From the NCBI RefSeq assembly GCF_034497705.1, contig NZ_JAXRUV010000012.1:1-63095 (forward strand): a stretch of DNA of 63,095 nucleotides. Direction: 5' to 3'. The notes under the pieces were generated by a model. That model did no database searches and was not told where the DNA came from. It worked only from the letters and a program-made list of their open reading frames with translations. How positions within the stretch are numbered: the first letter of the stretch is position 1; every line of letters starts with the position of its first letter. This stretch comes from Marinococcus luteus_A. GTDB taxonomy: Bacteria > Bacillota > Bacilli > Bacillales > Marinococcaceae. This document shows, piece by piece, positions 1 to 8,264 of this stretch. Made by a program: the position numbers and the translations under genes.

Positions 1-71
1 TTTCTTTTTATCATAGCACGAAAAAAACTGCCGACAAGCTCTAAAATGAGAGTCATTGTCGACAGTCTGAG
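1..71. repeat. Left copy of 71-bp terminal inverted repeat
   Basis: Bases 1-71 are identical to the reverse complement of 63024-63094. The unit contains an imperfect hairpin (arms near 31-38 and 57-64 with a CTCT/AGAG inner stem) next to a run of seven A/T and, beyond it, a TATGAT-like box facing outward. The match stops abruptly at 71 on the inner side and runs into the window edge on the outer side, so the repeat is longer than what is visible. An insertion-sequence end is the simplest explanation, but no transposase lies inside the window. Confidence 0.85.
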
Positions 72-97
72 AGAGGCTCGTAAGCCTCTCTTTTTTT
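71..97 (+). terminator. Rho-independent terminator
   Basis: An 8-bp perfect stem (GAGAGGCT/AGCCTCTC, CGTA loop) is followed by seven T. It would terminate transcription entering from the left edge, and it abuts the inner end of the terminal repeat. Confidence 0.75.
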
Positions 98-120
98 ATT
101 AATATTTTATTGAAAAATGA

Positions 121-468
121 TTAGCTGTTTAAATTGCCTCCGCGGACTTCCTGCAGCTGGCGGACAGCTTCAATTTGCTCATCGTTCAACTCCGCGTAGT
201 TGCCGGCAGCGTCTAACGTTAATATAACGGACGTTCCATTTAGGGAGTATTTATTCGTAAGATCTCCGAACTGCTTGGATTCCACTTTATAATCTGCTTC
301 TTCATACTGGTTTTCGTTCGCAAGTGCGTAAATATCAAGCTCCGGGATCATTTCGAGCATGATGGCGTCGTTGCCCATGATACTGTAGATATCATTTTGT
401 CCTTCTACTTCGCGGACTTCAATTTCCTCGTTAGGTTTACTGATAATAATATGCATCGTGACATTCAT
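121..468 (-). CDS. Small hypothetical protein, possibly DUF3846-like
   Basis: This encodes about 115 residues with no signal peptide or membrane segment. The start at 468 (MNVTMHIII) follows an AAAGGA box at short spacing; ATG at 456 is an alternative with longer spacing, and the extra upstream reading frame looks non-coding. The N-terminal pattern (short beta strand, 'VREVEG', a hydrophobic stretch, 'IYALANEN') recalls DUF3846-type proteins, but I am not certain of the match. It is divergent from the acyl-CoA synthetase gene, with a 197-bp gap. No function can be assigned. Confidence 0.55.
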   Translation of the reverse strand: MNVTMHIIISKPNEEIEVREVEGQNDIYSIMGNDAIMLEMIPELDIYALANENQYEEADYKVESKQFGDLTNKYSLNGTSVILTLDAAGNYAELNDEQIEAVRQLQEVRGGNLNS

Positions 469-604
469 CCTTTCTGCTTCCAAATCAATGATAGTTACCG
501 TACAAAGATGTTCCTCTCCTGCTATAACCGTTTCCTTCTTCCCACAAACATGAAAAAAAGATAAAATCATAATTGAAATAATCAGATTTTTGCAGGCGTA
601 TAAG

Positions 605-633
605 TAGACAGACGCTATTGTGGCACATATGAT
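605..633 (+). promoter_or_regulatory. Sigma-A type promoter of the acyl-CoA synthetase gene
   Basis: TAGACA (605-610), a 17-base spacer and TATGAT (628-633), followed by the GGGAG ribosome binding site just upstream of the ATG at 666. Judged by eye against the -35/-10 consensus. Confidence 0.5.
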
Positions 634-665
634 GGAAAAAGATAAAATAGTGGTAAGGGAGATGT

Positions 666-2261
666 ATGATGATGATTGATGCAAATCAGCTGACACCAAA
701 TGAAACCTATAACTTAATCGAAGAAATGGAACGCTATGATTCAGATCGTCTGGCATTGAAATGGCAGGATGATAAAGGCAGCCGCCGCGAGGTTACATAT
801 CACGAACTGATCCAGCAGGCCAATCAGTATGCTAACGTACTTACTGGCCTTGGACTTTCCAAAGGTGACAAGGTGCTCGTTATGGTGCCGCGTCTCGTGG
901 AAGCCTATGTTACTTATTACGCGTGCCTGAAAGCAGGCCTTGTGATTATTCCTTCGTCAGAGATGCTCCGGGCGGACGATATTAAGTACCGGGCCGTCCA
1001 TTCCGGTTCCCGCGCGATTATTTCATACGCTCCGTACGCAGATGAAATTGACCGGATGAATCCTATGCCGGAGACACTCGAGCATAAGCTGATGATCGGG
1101 GGCAGTAAAGAGGGCTGGAGAGAGCTTGAAACAATGGCAGAGGAAGAGTCCCAAAGCTTTAACATGGTACAGACTCATCGTGATGACACTGCCTTTCTTC
1201 CGTACACGTCGGGCACCACAGGTAAGCCGAAAGCTGTTGTGCACAGCCACGGGTGGGCCTACGCCCACCTCCGGGTAGCCGCAGACGAATGGCTCGACAT
1301 TCACGAAAACGATGTTGTCTGGGCTACCGCCGGACCAGGCTGGCAGAAATGGGTCTGGAGCCCGTTTTTATCTGTACTCGGCCAGGGTGCCACCGGATTT
1401 GCCTACAACGGACGTTTTGATCCGGAAACGTACCTGCAGCTGCTTCAGGATGAAAAAGTAAATGTGCTTTGCTGCACGCCGACAGAGTACCGGCTGATGG
1501 CTAAAATTGAAGGGCTCGAAAAGTATGATCTTTCAGCGATGCACAGCGCAGTATCTGCAGGAGAGCCTTTGAATGAAGAAGTCATTCAAGTGTTCCGTGA
1601 CAAGTTTAATTTGCCGGTTCGTGACGGTTACGGGCAGACAGAAAGCACTCTGCTTATCGGAACGTTAAAGGGCGTTCCTGAAAAAATAGGCTCCATGGGC
1701 AAACCAATGATCGAACAGTTTATTGAAATAGTGGATGAAAACGGAAATCCTGCGAAGACTAATGAAATTGGCAATATCGCTGTGCACCGTGATCTTCCAT
1801 CGCTGTTTCAGGGCTATTACAGAGAGCCGGAACGTACGAGTGAATCCTACCAGGGTGATTACTTTTTAACCGGTGACAGGGCAATGAAGGATGAAGATAA
1901 TTACTACTGGTTCCAGGGACGCAGTGATGACATTATTATCAGTTCAGGGTATACGATCGGACCGTTCGAAGTAGAGGATGCACTTACAAAACACCCATCT
2001 GTCAAAGAATGTGCCGCTGTGGCAAGCCCGGATGATATCCGAGGTAACGTCGTGAAGGCGTTTATCGTGCCTAACGGCCAGGTGGAAAATGAAGAAGATT
2101 TAACGAAAGAACTGCAGAATCACGTAAAGGAAATGACTGCTCCGTATAAATATCCGCGTCGCATTGAGTTTGTTGAATCACTGCCAAAGACAAGCTCTGC
2201 AAAAATCCGCCGCGTAGAACTCCGCGAACAGGAGCGCGCGAAGGCGAACAAAGAACAATAG
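666..2261 (+). CDS. mbcS: Medium/branched-chain acyl-CoA synthetase (AMP-forming)
   Basis: A 531-residue member of the ANL adenylate-forming superfamily. The P-loop-like motif TSGTTGKPK is at residues 181-189, the GYGQTE adenine-binding motif at 321-326, a GD(R) aspartate motif near 410, and the catalytic C-terminal lysine in 'SSAKIRR' near 515. Length and sequence fit the ACSM/acetyl-CoA synthetase-like branch that includes B. subtilis YtcI (MbcS), which activates branched short-chain acids to CoA thioesters. The start is the first of three consecutive ATGs, after a GGGAG box. It is monocistronic between its own promoter and terminator. The acyl substrate is inferred, so the symbol is tentative. 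Confidence 0.8.
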   Translation: MMMIDANQLTPNETYNLIEEMERYDSDRLALKWQDDKGSRREVTYHELIQQANQYANVLTGLGLSKGDKVLVMVPRLVEAYVTYYACLKAGLVIIPSSEMLRADDIKYRAVHSGSRAIISYAPYADEIDRMNPMPETLEHKLMIGGSKEGWRELETMAEEESQSFNMVQTHRDDTAFLPYTSGTTGKPKAVVHSHGWAYAHLRVAADEWLDIHENDVVWATAGPGWQKWVWSPFLSVLGQGATGFAYNGRFDPETYLQLLQDEKVNVLCCTPTEYRLMAKIEGLEKYDLSAMHSAVSAGEPLNEEVIQVFRDKFNLPVRDGYGQTESTLLIGTLKGVPEKIGSMGKPMIEQFIEIVDENGNPAKTNEIGNIAVHRDLPSLFQGYYREPERTSESYQGDYFLTGDRAMKDEDNYYWFQGRSDDIIISSGYTIGPFEVEDALTKHPSVKECAAVASPDDIRGNVVKAFIVPNGQVENEEDLTKELQNHVKEMTAPYKYPRRIEFVESLPKTSSAKIRRVELREQERAKANKEQ

Positions 2262-2279
2262 CTGAAACAGCCTGAATTG

Positions 2280-2313
2280 ACTGCCCTGCAGCATATGCTG
2301 CAGGGCAGTTTTA
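2280..2313 (+). terminator. Rho-independent terminator
   Basis: A perfect 12-bp stem (CTGCCCTGCAGC/GCTGCAGGGCAG, ATAT loop) and a short T run lie directly after the acyl-CoA synthetase stop codon. Confidence 0.85.
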
Positions 2314-2373
2314 TATATTTACGAAACCTGTTTCGCAAATATATAAGATAAGGGGGAATTAAAAATATTTTTA

Positions 2374-2410
2374 GGAAAGCGTTTACCTTACTGATGTTTT
2401 CGGTTAGAAT
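2374..2410 (+). promoter_or_regulatory. Promoter with overlapping cre site (symporter gene)
   Basis: A -35 TTTACC (2382-2387), 17-base spacer and -10 TAGAAT (2405-2410) precede the symporter gene. A cre-like sequence, GGAAAGCGTTTACC (2374-2387), overlaps the -35 and matches 12 of 14 positions of the CcpA consensus TGWNANCGNTNWCA. This layout would let CcpA block RNA polymerase binding when preferred sugars are present. Confidence 0.65.
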
Positions 2411-2435
2411 AAAAACAACCCCGCTGAGGGGAACG

Positions 2436-2469
2436 AATTGAAACAAAAATAGTAACAATTGTTTCAATT
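2436..2469. promoter_or_regulatory. 11-bp inverted repeat, candidate operator
   Basis: AATTGAAACAA (2436-2446) and TTGTTTCAATT (2459-2469) are perfect inverted copies with a 12-base gap, just downstream of the expected transcription start and 21 bases before the symporter ATG. The AT-rich arms and lack of a T run argue against a terminator. It probably binds a dedicated regulator not encoded next door. Confidence 0.5.
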
Positions 2470-2490
2470 TTAGAAATACGGTGTAAGCAT

Positions 2491-4098
2491 ATGATTAAAG
2501 GGGGGCTTATTATTTTATCTCTTATTACATTTATTATTATCGTCGGGGCAATTTGGCTTTTTGCTTTTACCCGAAGCCGCTCAGTTAAAACGGACAGCGC
2601 TGAAGGGTACTTTCTTGCCGGCAGAAGTTTAACGGGTATTACGATTGCCGGAACAATTATTATGACGAATTTGTCCACAGAGCAGATTGTCGGGCAAAAC
2701 GGCCAAAGCTATGCTTCCGGGATGGAAGTAATGGCCTGGGAAGTAACCTCAGCTATAGCGATTGTATTACTGGCACTTGTGTTTCTCCCTAAATACTTAA
2801 AATACGGTGTGGATACTGTTACAGATTTTATCGAAACCAGGTACGATAAAACGACGAAACGAATCGCTTCTTTTCTGTTTATTTTCACTTATATGACTTC
2901 TTTTTTACCTGTGGTATTGTACTCTGGTTCACTCGTGTTTAACCAGATTTTTGCAGTTGATCAGCTGCTTGGTGTAGAGCCCTTAACAGCCGTAGCTTTT
3001 ATCGCTGGATTAACAGGCCTGATTGGCCTTCTTTACCTTTTAATGGGTGGTTTAAGGTTAAGCGCTTTCAGTGATACCGTCTATGGGATTGCTCTTTTGC
3101 TCGGTGGACTTACTATTCCTGTTCTTGGTCTGATGGCCTTAGGTGATGGTAACTTTTTCCGTGGAATGGAAACGATTCAGGCCAATACACCTGAAAAATT
3201 AAACTCTATTGGCGCTATTGATTCTTCTTATGTCCCGTGGCCGACGCTCTTTTTAGGAATGTTTTTTAATAACTTGTTTTTCTGGTGCACAAACCAGATG
3301 ATTGTACAAAAAGCGCTGGCAGGAAGAAACTTAAAGGAAAGCCAGAAGGGTGCTTTATATGTAGGATTCTTTAAAATATTTGGTGCATTGTTTCTCGTGT
3401 TTCCAGGAATTATTGCGTTTAATTTGTTTGGCGGTGAACTTAGAACAGCAGATAACGCGTATCCACGTCTAGTTACTGAAGTACTGCCGCCGTCGGTGGA
3501 AGGGATTTTTGCAGCAGTCATTTTCGGTGCTATTTTAAGTTCATTTGTCGGTGCGTTGAACGCAACCGCTACTCTGTTTACGCTGGACTTTTATAAACCG
3601 CTCATTAAAAAGGATGCAAGCGACAGACAGGTAGCACGGGCTGGTAAATTAATTACGGTCATTGTAGCTTTAATTGCTATTTTAATTGCTCCGCTCATTT
3701 CGTTTGCGCCGTCGGGGCTTTACAACGTCGTTCAGTCTTTTAACGGATTATACAGTATGCCGCTGCTTGTCATTATCATACTCGGATTCTATTTCAAGTA
3801 TGGTACTGCATTTGCCGCGAAAGTAACGTTTATTACTCACGTTGTGCTTTACGGTATTTTCTGGATATTCATGGATTATCATTATCTGTACGCCTTTAGC
3901 GTGTTGTTCTTTGTTGATATTCTTGTCCTATGGCTGGTAAGCCGGTGGAAGCCGCTCGACAGGCCGTTTGAGTTCCAGGAAAATATCAACAAGGTTGATA
4001 TGACTCCGTGGAAGCACAGAAAGTGGGTGAGTGCAGTCATCATTATTACTGTGGTAGCAACCTACCTGCTGTTCTCTCCTATTGGTCTTGCCGGGTAA
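2491..4098 (+). CDS. Sodium:solute symporter (SSS family, YidK-like)
   Basis: A 535-residue integral membrane protein with about 13-14 predicted helices. The N-terminal segment 'EGYFLAGRSL...NLSTEQIVGQNGQ' and 'WEVTSA' are hallmarks of the SLC5/SSS transporters closest to E. coli YidK, which couple Na+ to uptake of sugars or related solutes. It is shorter at the C-terminus than YidK. The ATG at 2491 has only a weak GGTG box upstream; oddly, a strong AAAGGGGGG lies just inside the reading frame. It sits alone behind a cre-controlled promoter and an 11-bp operator-like repeat, which suggests catabolic substrate uptake. The substrate is unknown. Confidence 0.85.
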   Translation: MIKGGLIILSLITFIIIVGAIWLFAFTRSRSVKTDSAEGYFLAGRSLTGITIAGTIIMTNLSTEQIVGQNGQSYASGMEVMAWEVTSAIAIVLLALVFLPKYLKYGVDTVTDFIETRYDKTTKRIASFLFIFTYMTSFLPVVLYSGSLVFNQIFAVDQLLGVEPLTAVAFIAGLTGLIGLLYLLMGGLRLSAFSDTVYGIALLLGGLTIPVLGLMALGDGNFFRGMETIQANTPEKLNSIGAIDSSYVPWPTLFLGMFFNNLFFWCTNQMIVQKALAGRNLKESQKGALYVGFFKIFGALFLVFPGIIAFNLFGGELRTADNAYPRLVTEVLPPSVEGIFAAVIFGAILSSFVGALNATATLFTLDFYKPLIKKDASDRQVARAGKLITVIVALIAILIAPLISFAPSGLYNVVQSFNGLYSMPLLVIIILGFYFKYGTAFAAKVTFITHVVLYGIFWIFMDYHYLYAFSVLFFVDILVLWLVSRWKPLDRPFEFQENINKVDMTPWKHRKWVSAVIIITVVATYLLFSPIGLAG

Positions 4099-4119
4099 CA
4101 AGAAATAGATATTGAAAGT

Positions 4120-4150
4120 GCTGGAGTGCCGATGAGGTGCTCCAGCTTTT
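4120..4150. terminator. Terminator between convergent genes
   Basis: GCTGGAG (4120-4126) pairs with CTCCAGC (4140-4146), followed by TTTT. It lies between the stops of the convergent symporter and TVP38 genes. Confidence 0.6.
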
Positions 4151-4804
4151 CTATGGATGCAGGCCAAGCCATTTTTTAATTTTCTTTCGAAGAAAAAAGC
4201 CGGCAGTACTCAAAATGAGAAGAAGAGCGAGGACAATCCAAAGCAGAAGACGGTTGCCGGAGACAATACTCTGGCCGAACGTGCCGTATATCATCATCCC
4301 CGGGATGATACCGATCATGGTTGCAGAAATGAAGTGTGAATACTTGATTTTCGAAAAACCGGACAAGTAGCTTAGCATGCTGAATCCCATCAGCGGGAAG
4401 AAACGAAGCACAAGCACTACAAAAAAACCACGATTTTCCATCAAATATTTTATTCTGGGGTTCCAGGGGATCTGACGTTTGCTGAATATGGTTCTTCCCA
4501 TGAAACGTCCGATAAAATACCCGCTAGTGGCTCCGCCGAGGGCGCCTGTCCATATAAACAGTACCCCGGGCCATATGCCGTAGGTGATACTTGCAGTAAT
4601 GGATAGCAGGGAGGAAGGAAAATAAATAAAAGGGCCCAGCGTGTAGGCAAGCAGAAAAACGAAAGGCGAAATCCATCCAAACGAAGTGATGAAGTCCTGA
4701 ATTTCTGTTGGACGAATGCTCAATCTGACGTTGAAAAGGTAATACAGCCCGATTAAAGAGGCAATAAATAAAAAGCCTTTGATAACATTTATACTTGAGC
4801 GCAC
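4151..4804 (-). CDS. TVP38/TMEM64 family membrane protein
   Basis: A 217-residue protein with about six hydrophobic segments. It contains the SNARE-associated/VTT core: 'GPFIYFPSSLLSITASITYG' around residues 57-76, the glycine-rich 'GALGGATSGYFIGR' stretch, and 'LRFFPLMGF'. The family (DedA/VTT relatives) is linked to lipid scrambling or membrane homeostasis, though bacterial roles are poorly defined. The start is GTG at 4804 with AAAGGAGG six bases upstream. A paralogue is encoded at 35562-36224, with the same 'IRP.(E/D)I.DF..SFGW' segment after the first helix. Monocistronic. Confidence 0.85.
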   Translation of the reverse strand: MRSSINVIKGFLFIASLIGLYYLFNVRLSIRPTEIQDFITSFGWISPFVFLLAYTLGPFIYFPSSLLSITASITYGIWPGVLFIWTGALGGATSGYFIGRFMGRTIFSKRQIPWNPRIKYLMENRGFFVVLVLRFFPLMGFSMLSYLSGFSKIKYSHFISATMIGIIPGMMIYGTFGQSIVSGNRLLLWIVLALLLILSTAGFFLRKKIKKWLGLHP

Positions 4805-5038
4805 GTTTTCCCTCCTTTGGCTGCAGAAGCGGGTAGTTTATAAAGATTAATTTTTGTGAAACAGGCGGAAATGTTTTTGCGAATTTAGGCTATTTCAGCT
4901 TAACATGCGGGGGTACATACCAACGAAAATTAATGAACAGCAATATATGAATTGTTAAAATAACGCATACATGAAGCCCCAGAAGGGAAATCCAGTAGAA
5001 CGGCCATATAAACATAAAACAGGAGAGGATGAACGAAC

Positions 5039-5677
5039 ATGGCAAATAGTGTAGCAGGAGTAAAAATTCCTGACAGTAAAATAGCAAAAGAAGCAGCTGA
5101 TCTGTTGAGGGAATACGGGTCCGAACTGCTTTGGAATCACTCGAACCGCGCATATCTTTTCGGGGAAATTCAGGGAAGGGAAGCCGGACTGAAGTATGAT
5201 TCGGAGCTGTTATATGTGAGTGCATTGTTCCATGATCTCGGGCTGACGACTCAGTACAGCAGTCCTGATAAACGGTTTGAGGTAGACGGGGCCAATGCAG
5301 CTCGCAGCTTCCTGCAGCAGCATAACATGGAGGATGAATCCATTCGTCTTGTGTGGGACGCTATTGCTCTGCATACGACAATTGGGGTTGCAGAGTATAA
5401 AGAGTCCGAGGTTTCCCTCCTTTATTCAGGAGTGGGCCTTGACGTCATGGGAGACGGATACCACCAGTTTCCTGAAAAATTACGGGAAGAGGTCGTGAGC
5501 GCATACCCGCGGAATAATTTTAAAGAAAAAATTCTTCCTGCTTTTTATGAAGGGTTCAAGCATAAGCCCGAGACGACATTTGGAAATATTAAAGCTGACG
5601 TTTGTGAGCGGTTTATGCCGGATTATAAGAGTCCTGACTTTTGCGAATGTGTTCTGCATTCGCCGTGGAAAGAATAA
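5039..5677 (+). CDS. HD-domain hydrolase, cyanamide hydratase-like
   Basis: A 212-residue soluble protein with the HD metal-binding signature: H34 ('NHSNR'), H65-D66 ('FHDLG') and a third histidine near residue 110 ('ALHTTIG'). The C-terminal part ('AYPRNNF..KILPAFYEGFKHKPETTFGNI') resembles the fungal cyanamide hydratase/DDI2-type HD proteins found in many bacilli, which may act on small nitrile-like or other metabolites. The start ATG at 5039 follows an AGGAGAGG box. It lies alone between the TVP38 gene and a strong terminator. The substrate is not known; the HD fold is secure. Confidence 0.8.
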   Translation: MANSVAGVKIPDSKIAKEAADLLREYGSELLWNHSNRAYLFGEIQGREAGLKYDSELLYVSALFHDLGLTTQYSSPDKRFEVDGANAARSFLQQHNMEDESIRLVWDAIALHTTIGVAEYKESEVSLLYSGVGLDVMGDGYHQFPEKLREEVVSAYPRNNFKEKILPAFYEGFKHKPETTFGNIKADVCERFMPDYKSPDFCECVLHSPWKE

Positions 5678-5697
5678 AATCTGGGTAAACAAACAGG

Positions 5698-5726
5698 TGC
5701 TGCCGTTTCGACGGCAGCATTTTTTT
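5698..5726 (+). terminator. Rho-independent terminator
   Basis: TGCTGCCG pairs with CGGCAGCA around a TTTCGA loop and is followed by seven T. Confidence 0.85.
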
Positions 5727-5796
5727 ATAGGGGTGGACAATTGAGGTTAAACGCTTTACCATAGTCTCTCATAGTTAAAAAAGAGAGGTGGCAACG

Positions 5797-6984
5797 ATGG
5801 GTATTCTTCGTACGAACCGGGCCATTATTATTGCTTTTATGATAGGGACTTTTTCTATTGGTATGACTGAATACGTGATTACTGGTCTTGTCACTCAATT
5901 ATCTAACGATTTAAACGTACCTGTTTCTCTTACTGGTCTTCTGCTCAGTGTGTATGCTATCAGTGTGGCAGTTTTTGGACCTATCTTTCGTATTACGACA
6001 ATGAAGTTTCCGGTCAAGCCAGTCCTAATTTCCTGTATGGCAGTCTTTGTGCTAAGCAATATTTTAGCAGCAGTGGCAACGTCTTTTACTGTGCTTGTGG
6101 TAGCGCGCCTGATTTCAGCGGCGATTCACGCTCCGTTTTTCGGTCTCAGTCTTGCGATGGCCCACCATATTGTGGCCCCGTCAAAAAGAGGGCAGGCCAT
6201 TGCTGCTGTGCAGGGCGGCTTAACGATCTCGATTATGCTTGGGGTGCCGTTCGGGTCTTATCTTGGCGGCGTGCTGGAATGGAGAATTGTATTTTGGATG
6301 ATTGCTGTTCTTGGATTGATTACGCTACTCGGGCTTGTGCTGACCCTGCCAAATGAAAAGCCGGCAGAGATACCAAAAGTGAAATATGAACTGGGTGTCT
6401 TTAAAGAAAAGAAATTTCTTATGACGCTTGCCATCGTTATTCTCGGCTATTCCGGTGTTTTTACTACGTATGTGTTCAAGGAACCGATTCTGCGTGAAAT
6501 CGGTGGTGTGAACGTCCTAGGGGTGACATTCGCGTTATTTGCGTTCGGCACTGGAGCGGTCGCCGGGAATTTTCTTTCGAGCCGTATCCCGCTTAATCAT
6601 TTAACGAGCAGGCTGCGTATTGCGTTTCTGCTTTTGACACTCATTTTGGTTTTCTTTATACCAATGATCAGTGTTGTCGGCACGTTATTTATCGCAAGCT
6701 TTTTACTCGGAATGTTTGCGTTTGGTACGGTGCCGCTGTTAAATGCCAAACTGCTGATTACCGGGCAGCATGCCCCTTCTCTTGCCGGAACAATAGCTGC
6801 GGCCGCCTTTAACCTGGCAAATGCGCTCGGAGCTACGCTGGGAACAATTGTATTGAACACGGGAGCGACGTTTTTTGTACTGACCCTCTGCGGGGCGGCC
6901 CTTTCTGTCATCGGTATTCTGCTCACAGTACTGCTTCATCGGATGGAAATGAAGGAGGTCGCCGAGTCTTCAAGTGCAGCGTAA
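5797..6984 (+). CDS. MFS transporter, DHA1 family efflux type
   Basis: A 395-residue protein with 12 predicted helices. The N-terminal signature 'SIGMTEYVITGLVTQLSNDLNV' and the 'LGVPFGSYLG..LEWRIVFW' motif of helix 5 place it in the AraJ/NepI/PbuE-like drug:H+ antiporter-1 group, whose members export nucleosides, sugars or drugs. I chose the ATG at 5797 because AGAGAGGTGG lies five bases upstream; the in-frame GTG at 5788 is inside that box. The gene is flanked by terminators and so is monocistronic. The substrate cannot be told from sequence. Confidence 0.85.
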   Translation: MGILRTNRAIIIAFMIGTFSIGMTEYVITGLVTQLSNDLNVPVSLTGLLLSVYAISVAVFGPIFRITTMKFPVKPVLISCMAVFVLSNILAAVATSFTVLVVARLISAAIHAPFFGLSLAMAHHIVAPSKRGQAIAAVQGGLTISIMLGVPFGSYLGGVLEWRIVFWMIAVLGLITLLGLVLTLPNEKPAEIPKVKYELGVFKEKKFLMTLAIVILGYSGVFTTYVFKEPILREIGGVNVLGVTFALFAFGTGAVAGNFLSSRIPLNHLTSRLRIAFLLLTLILVFFIPMISVVGTLFIASFLLGMFAFGTVPLLNAKLLITGQHAPSLAGTIAAAAFNLANALGATLGTIVLNTGATFFVLTLCGAALSVIGILLTVLLHRMEMKEVAESSSAA

Positions 6985-7003
6985 ACAATTGAATTAAAGC
7001 GCC

Positions 7004-7039
7004 AGGGCTGTCTTCGGGATAATCCGGAACAGCTCTTTT
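7004..7039 (+). terminator. Rho-independent terminator
   Basis: AGGGCTGT (7004-7011) pairs with ACAGCTCT (7029-7036) with one G-U pair, plus an inner TTCGG/CCGGA stem, followed by four T. Confidence 0.7.
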
Positions 7040-7109
7040 GTATTGATTCAGGCCAGTCCATTTATTTAAAAATAGAGATTAACAAAGAAGAATATGCTGA
7101 CTTATATCC

Positions 7110-7153
7110 GATTTTTTCAGAATAGAACCTTGATTTTTTCAGAATAGAACCTT
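7110..7153 (+). repeat. 22-bp perfect tandem duplication
   Basis: Two head-to-tail identical 22-base units (7110-7131 and 7132-7153), each containing TTTTTTCAGAATAGAACC. It is intergenic, with no third copy seen in the window. Confidence 0.9.
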
Positions 7154-7517
7154 TTGATGAAGTGTTATATCATTCTTTTTCTTAGGGTGATAGCATTTAT
7201 GATGTATTTAAAAATATATTAAATTTTATTTACCTAATTAATGTATAAAATATTACTTTTATTAAAATGAGATTACAAATGTCCTAATGTCGTTGTTTAA
7301 CAAAGCCGGGTCAGATATACTCGGTCATGTTGAGTCGCTGATTCAACGCACATAAAAAATCTTTAAATTACTTAATGGAGGTGCAGCTTCACTCCGTCGT
7401 AACCAGCCGTTGTTGCTCCAGTCTTGTGGCAAAAAGGCAAGTAAACATATAAGAAAAATAAACAATACCTACTTAATCAAGTTTCGGTGATGGGTGTGGC
7501 GACGAGTGAACATTATA

Positions 7518-8210
7518 ATGAAAAAATATCTCTTTGGAACAGCAGTTACAGCAGGAGTTCTATTTGGTGCTCCGCAGGCAGCAGATGCAGCTATTGATGA
7601 CCACGGATCTTTATCCTACGGAGACACTAATTCCTCTGTAAACGACCTACAGGAAACCTTAAAGGATGAAGGGTATTTCCACGGATATACCGGCTCGCGA
7701 TTCGGTCCGAAGACGTTGAGCGCGGTAGAGGAATATCAATCCGATCACGGCCTTTCATCCCCGGCTGGCAGTTATTACGGGGTAGCCGGTCCATCGACGC
7801 AGGATTCTTTAATGGGATCAGGCTCTTCGGGTGAACAGGTAGCGGGAGTATCTACAAGCAGCAACTCTGGTATTACGAGTACGGCTAAGCAATACATTGG
7901 CACTCCTTACGTGTGGGGGGGGACCTCTCCAGGAGGTTTTGACTGCAGTGGATTTATTCAACACGTTTATGAGCAGAATGGCGAAAGCACACCGCGGACT
8001 GTGTCAGGCATGTATAGTGCGAGCTCGAAAGTTTCCAGTCCTTCTCCAGGAGATGTTGTGTTCTTTAACACGAGTGGTGGGGCTTCCCATGCGGGAATTT
8101 ACGTAGGTAACAATGAATTTGTTCACTCCGGCTCTTCTACAGGCGTAACTACTTCGAGTCTTGACAGCTCTTACTGGGGCCCTCGTTACATGGGCGCCGG
8201 CCAGCTTTAA
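7518..8210 (+). CDS. Secreted NlpC/P60 cell-wall endopeptidase with PG-binding domain
   Basis: A 230-residue exported protein. Residues 1-24 form a Sec signal peptide ending in ADA-A. Residues 35-100 are a peptidoglycan-binding domain type 1 ('VNDLQETLKDEGYF..G..FGPKTLSAVEEYQ'). After a Ser/Gly linker, residues 120-230 form an NlpC/P60 domain with catalytic C143 ('GGFDCSGF'), H191 ('SHAGIYVG') and H203. Such enzymes cleave gamma-D-Glu-diaminopimelate bonds in peptidoglycan and act in wall turnover or sporulation. The ATG at 7518 is favoured over the upstream start at 7494 because it begins the signal peptide; the ribosome binding site is weak. The leader is unusually long. Confidence 0.9.
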   Translation: MKKYLFGTAVTAGVLFGAPQAADAAIDDHGSLSYGDTNSSVNDLQETLKDEGYFHGYTGSRFGPKTLSAVEEYQSDHGLSSPAGSYYGVAGPSTQDSLMGSGSSGEQVAGVSTSSNSGITSTAKQYIGTPYVWGGTSPGGFDCSGFIQHVYEQNGESTPRTVSGMYSASSKVSSPSPGDVVFFNTSGGASHAGIYVGNNEFVHSGSSTGVTTSSLDSSYWGPRYMGAGQL

Positions 8211-8221
8211 AGTAAGAAAAA

Positions 8222-8261
8222 AACAGGCATGACGCTTATTAAAGGGTCATGCCTGTTTTTT
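8222..8261. terminator. Bidirectional terminator
   Basis: A perfect 12-bp stem (AACAGGCATGAC/GTCATGCCTGTT) flanked by A and T runs, shared by the converging NlpC/P60 and lactate permease genes. Confidence 0.9.
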
Positions 8262-8264
8262 GTA

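Larger units (their letters stand above)
6985..7517. other. Long AT-rich intergenic region before the NlpC/P60 gene
   Basis: The 530-base gap holds the MFS terminator, a 22-bp tandem repeat and, from about 7295 to 7445, a GC-richer stretch with small stem-loops (GTTGAGTC/GATTCAAC near 7330; GGAG/CTCC near 7378-7396). A c-di-AMP (ydaO) riboswitch is often found ahead of such hydrolase genes, but I could not find its conserved blocks. I see no open reading frame worth calling. Confidence 0.5.

Noticed and set aside
5744..5760. cre-like sequence GGTTAAACGCTTTACC before the MFS gene
   Set aside because: Centred on CG it matches too few of the conserved outer bases (G2, C13, A14 fail), so it is not a convincing cre.
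6985..7517. c-di-AMP (ydaO/yuaA) riboswitch
   Set aside because: The conserved GGGGUGAAUC-like and CCGUCAGCUAACCUCGU-like blocks are absent on both strands; only generic small hairpins are present.
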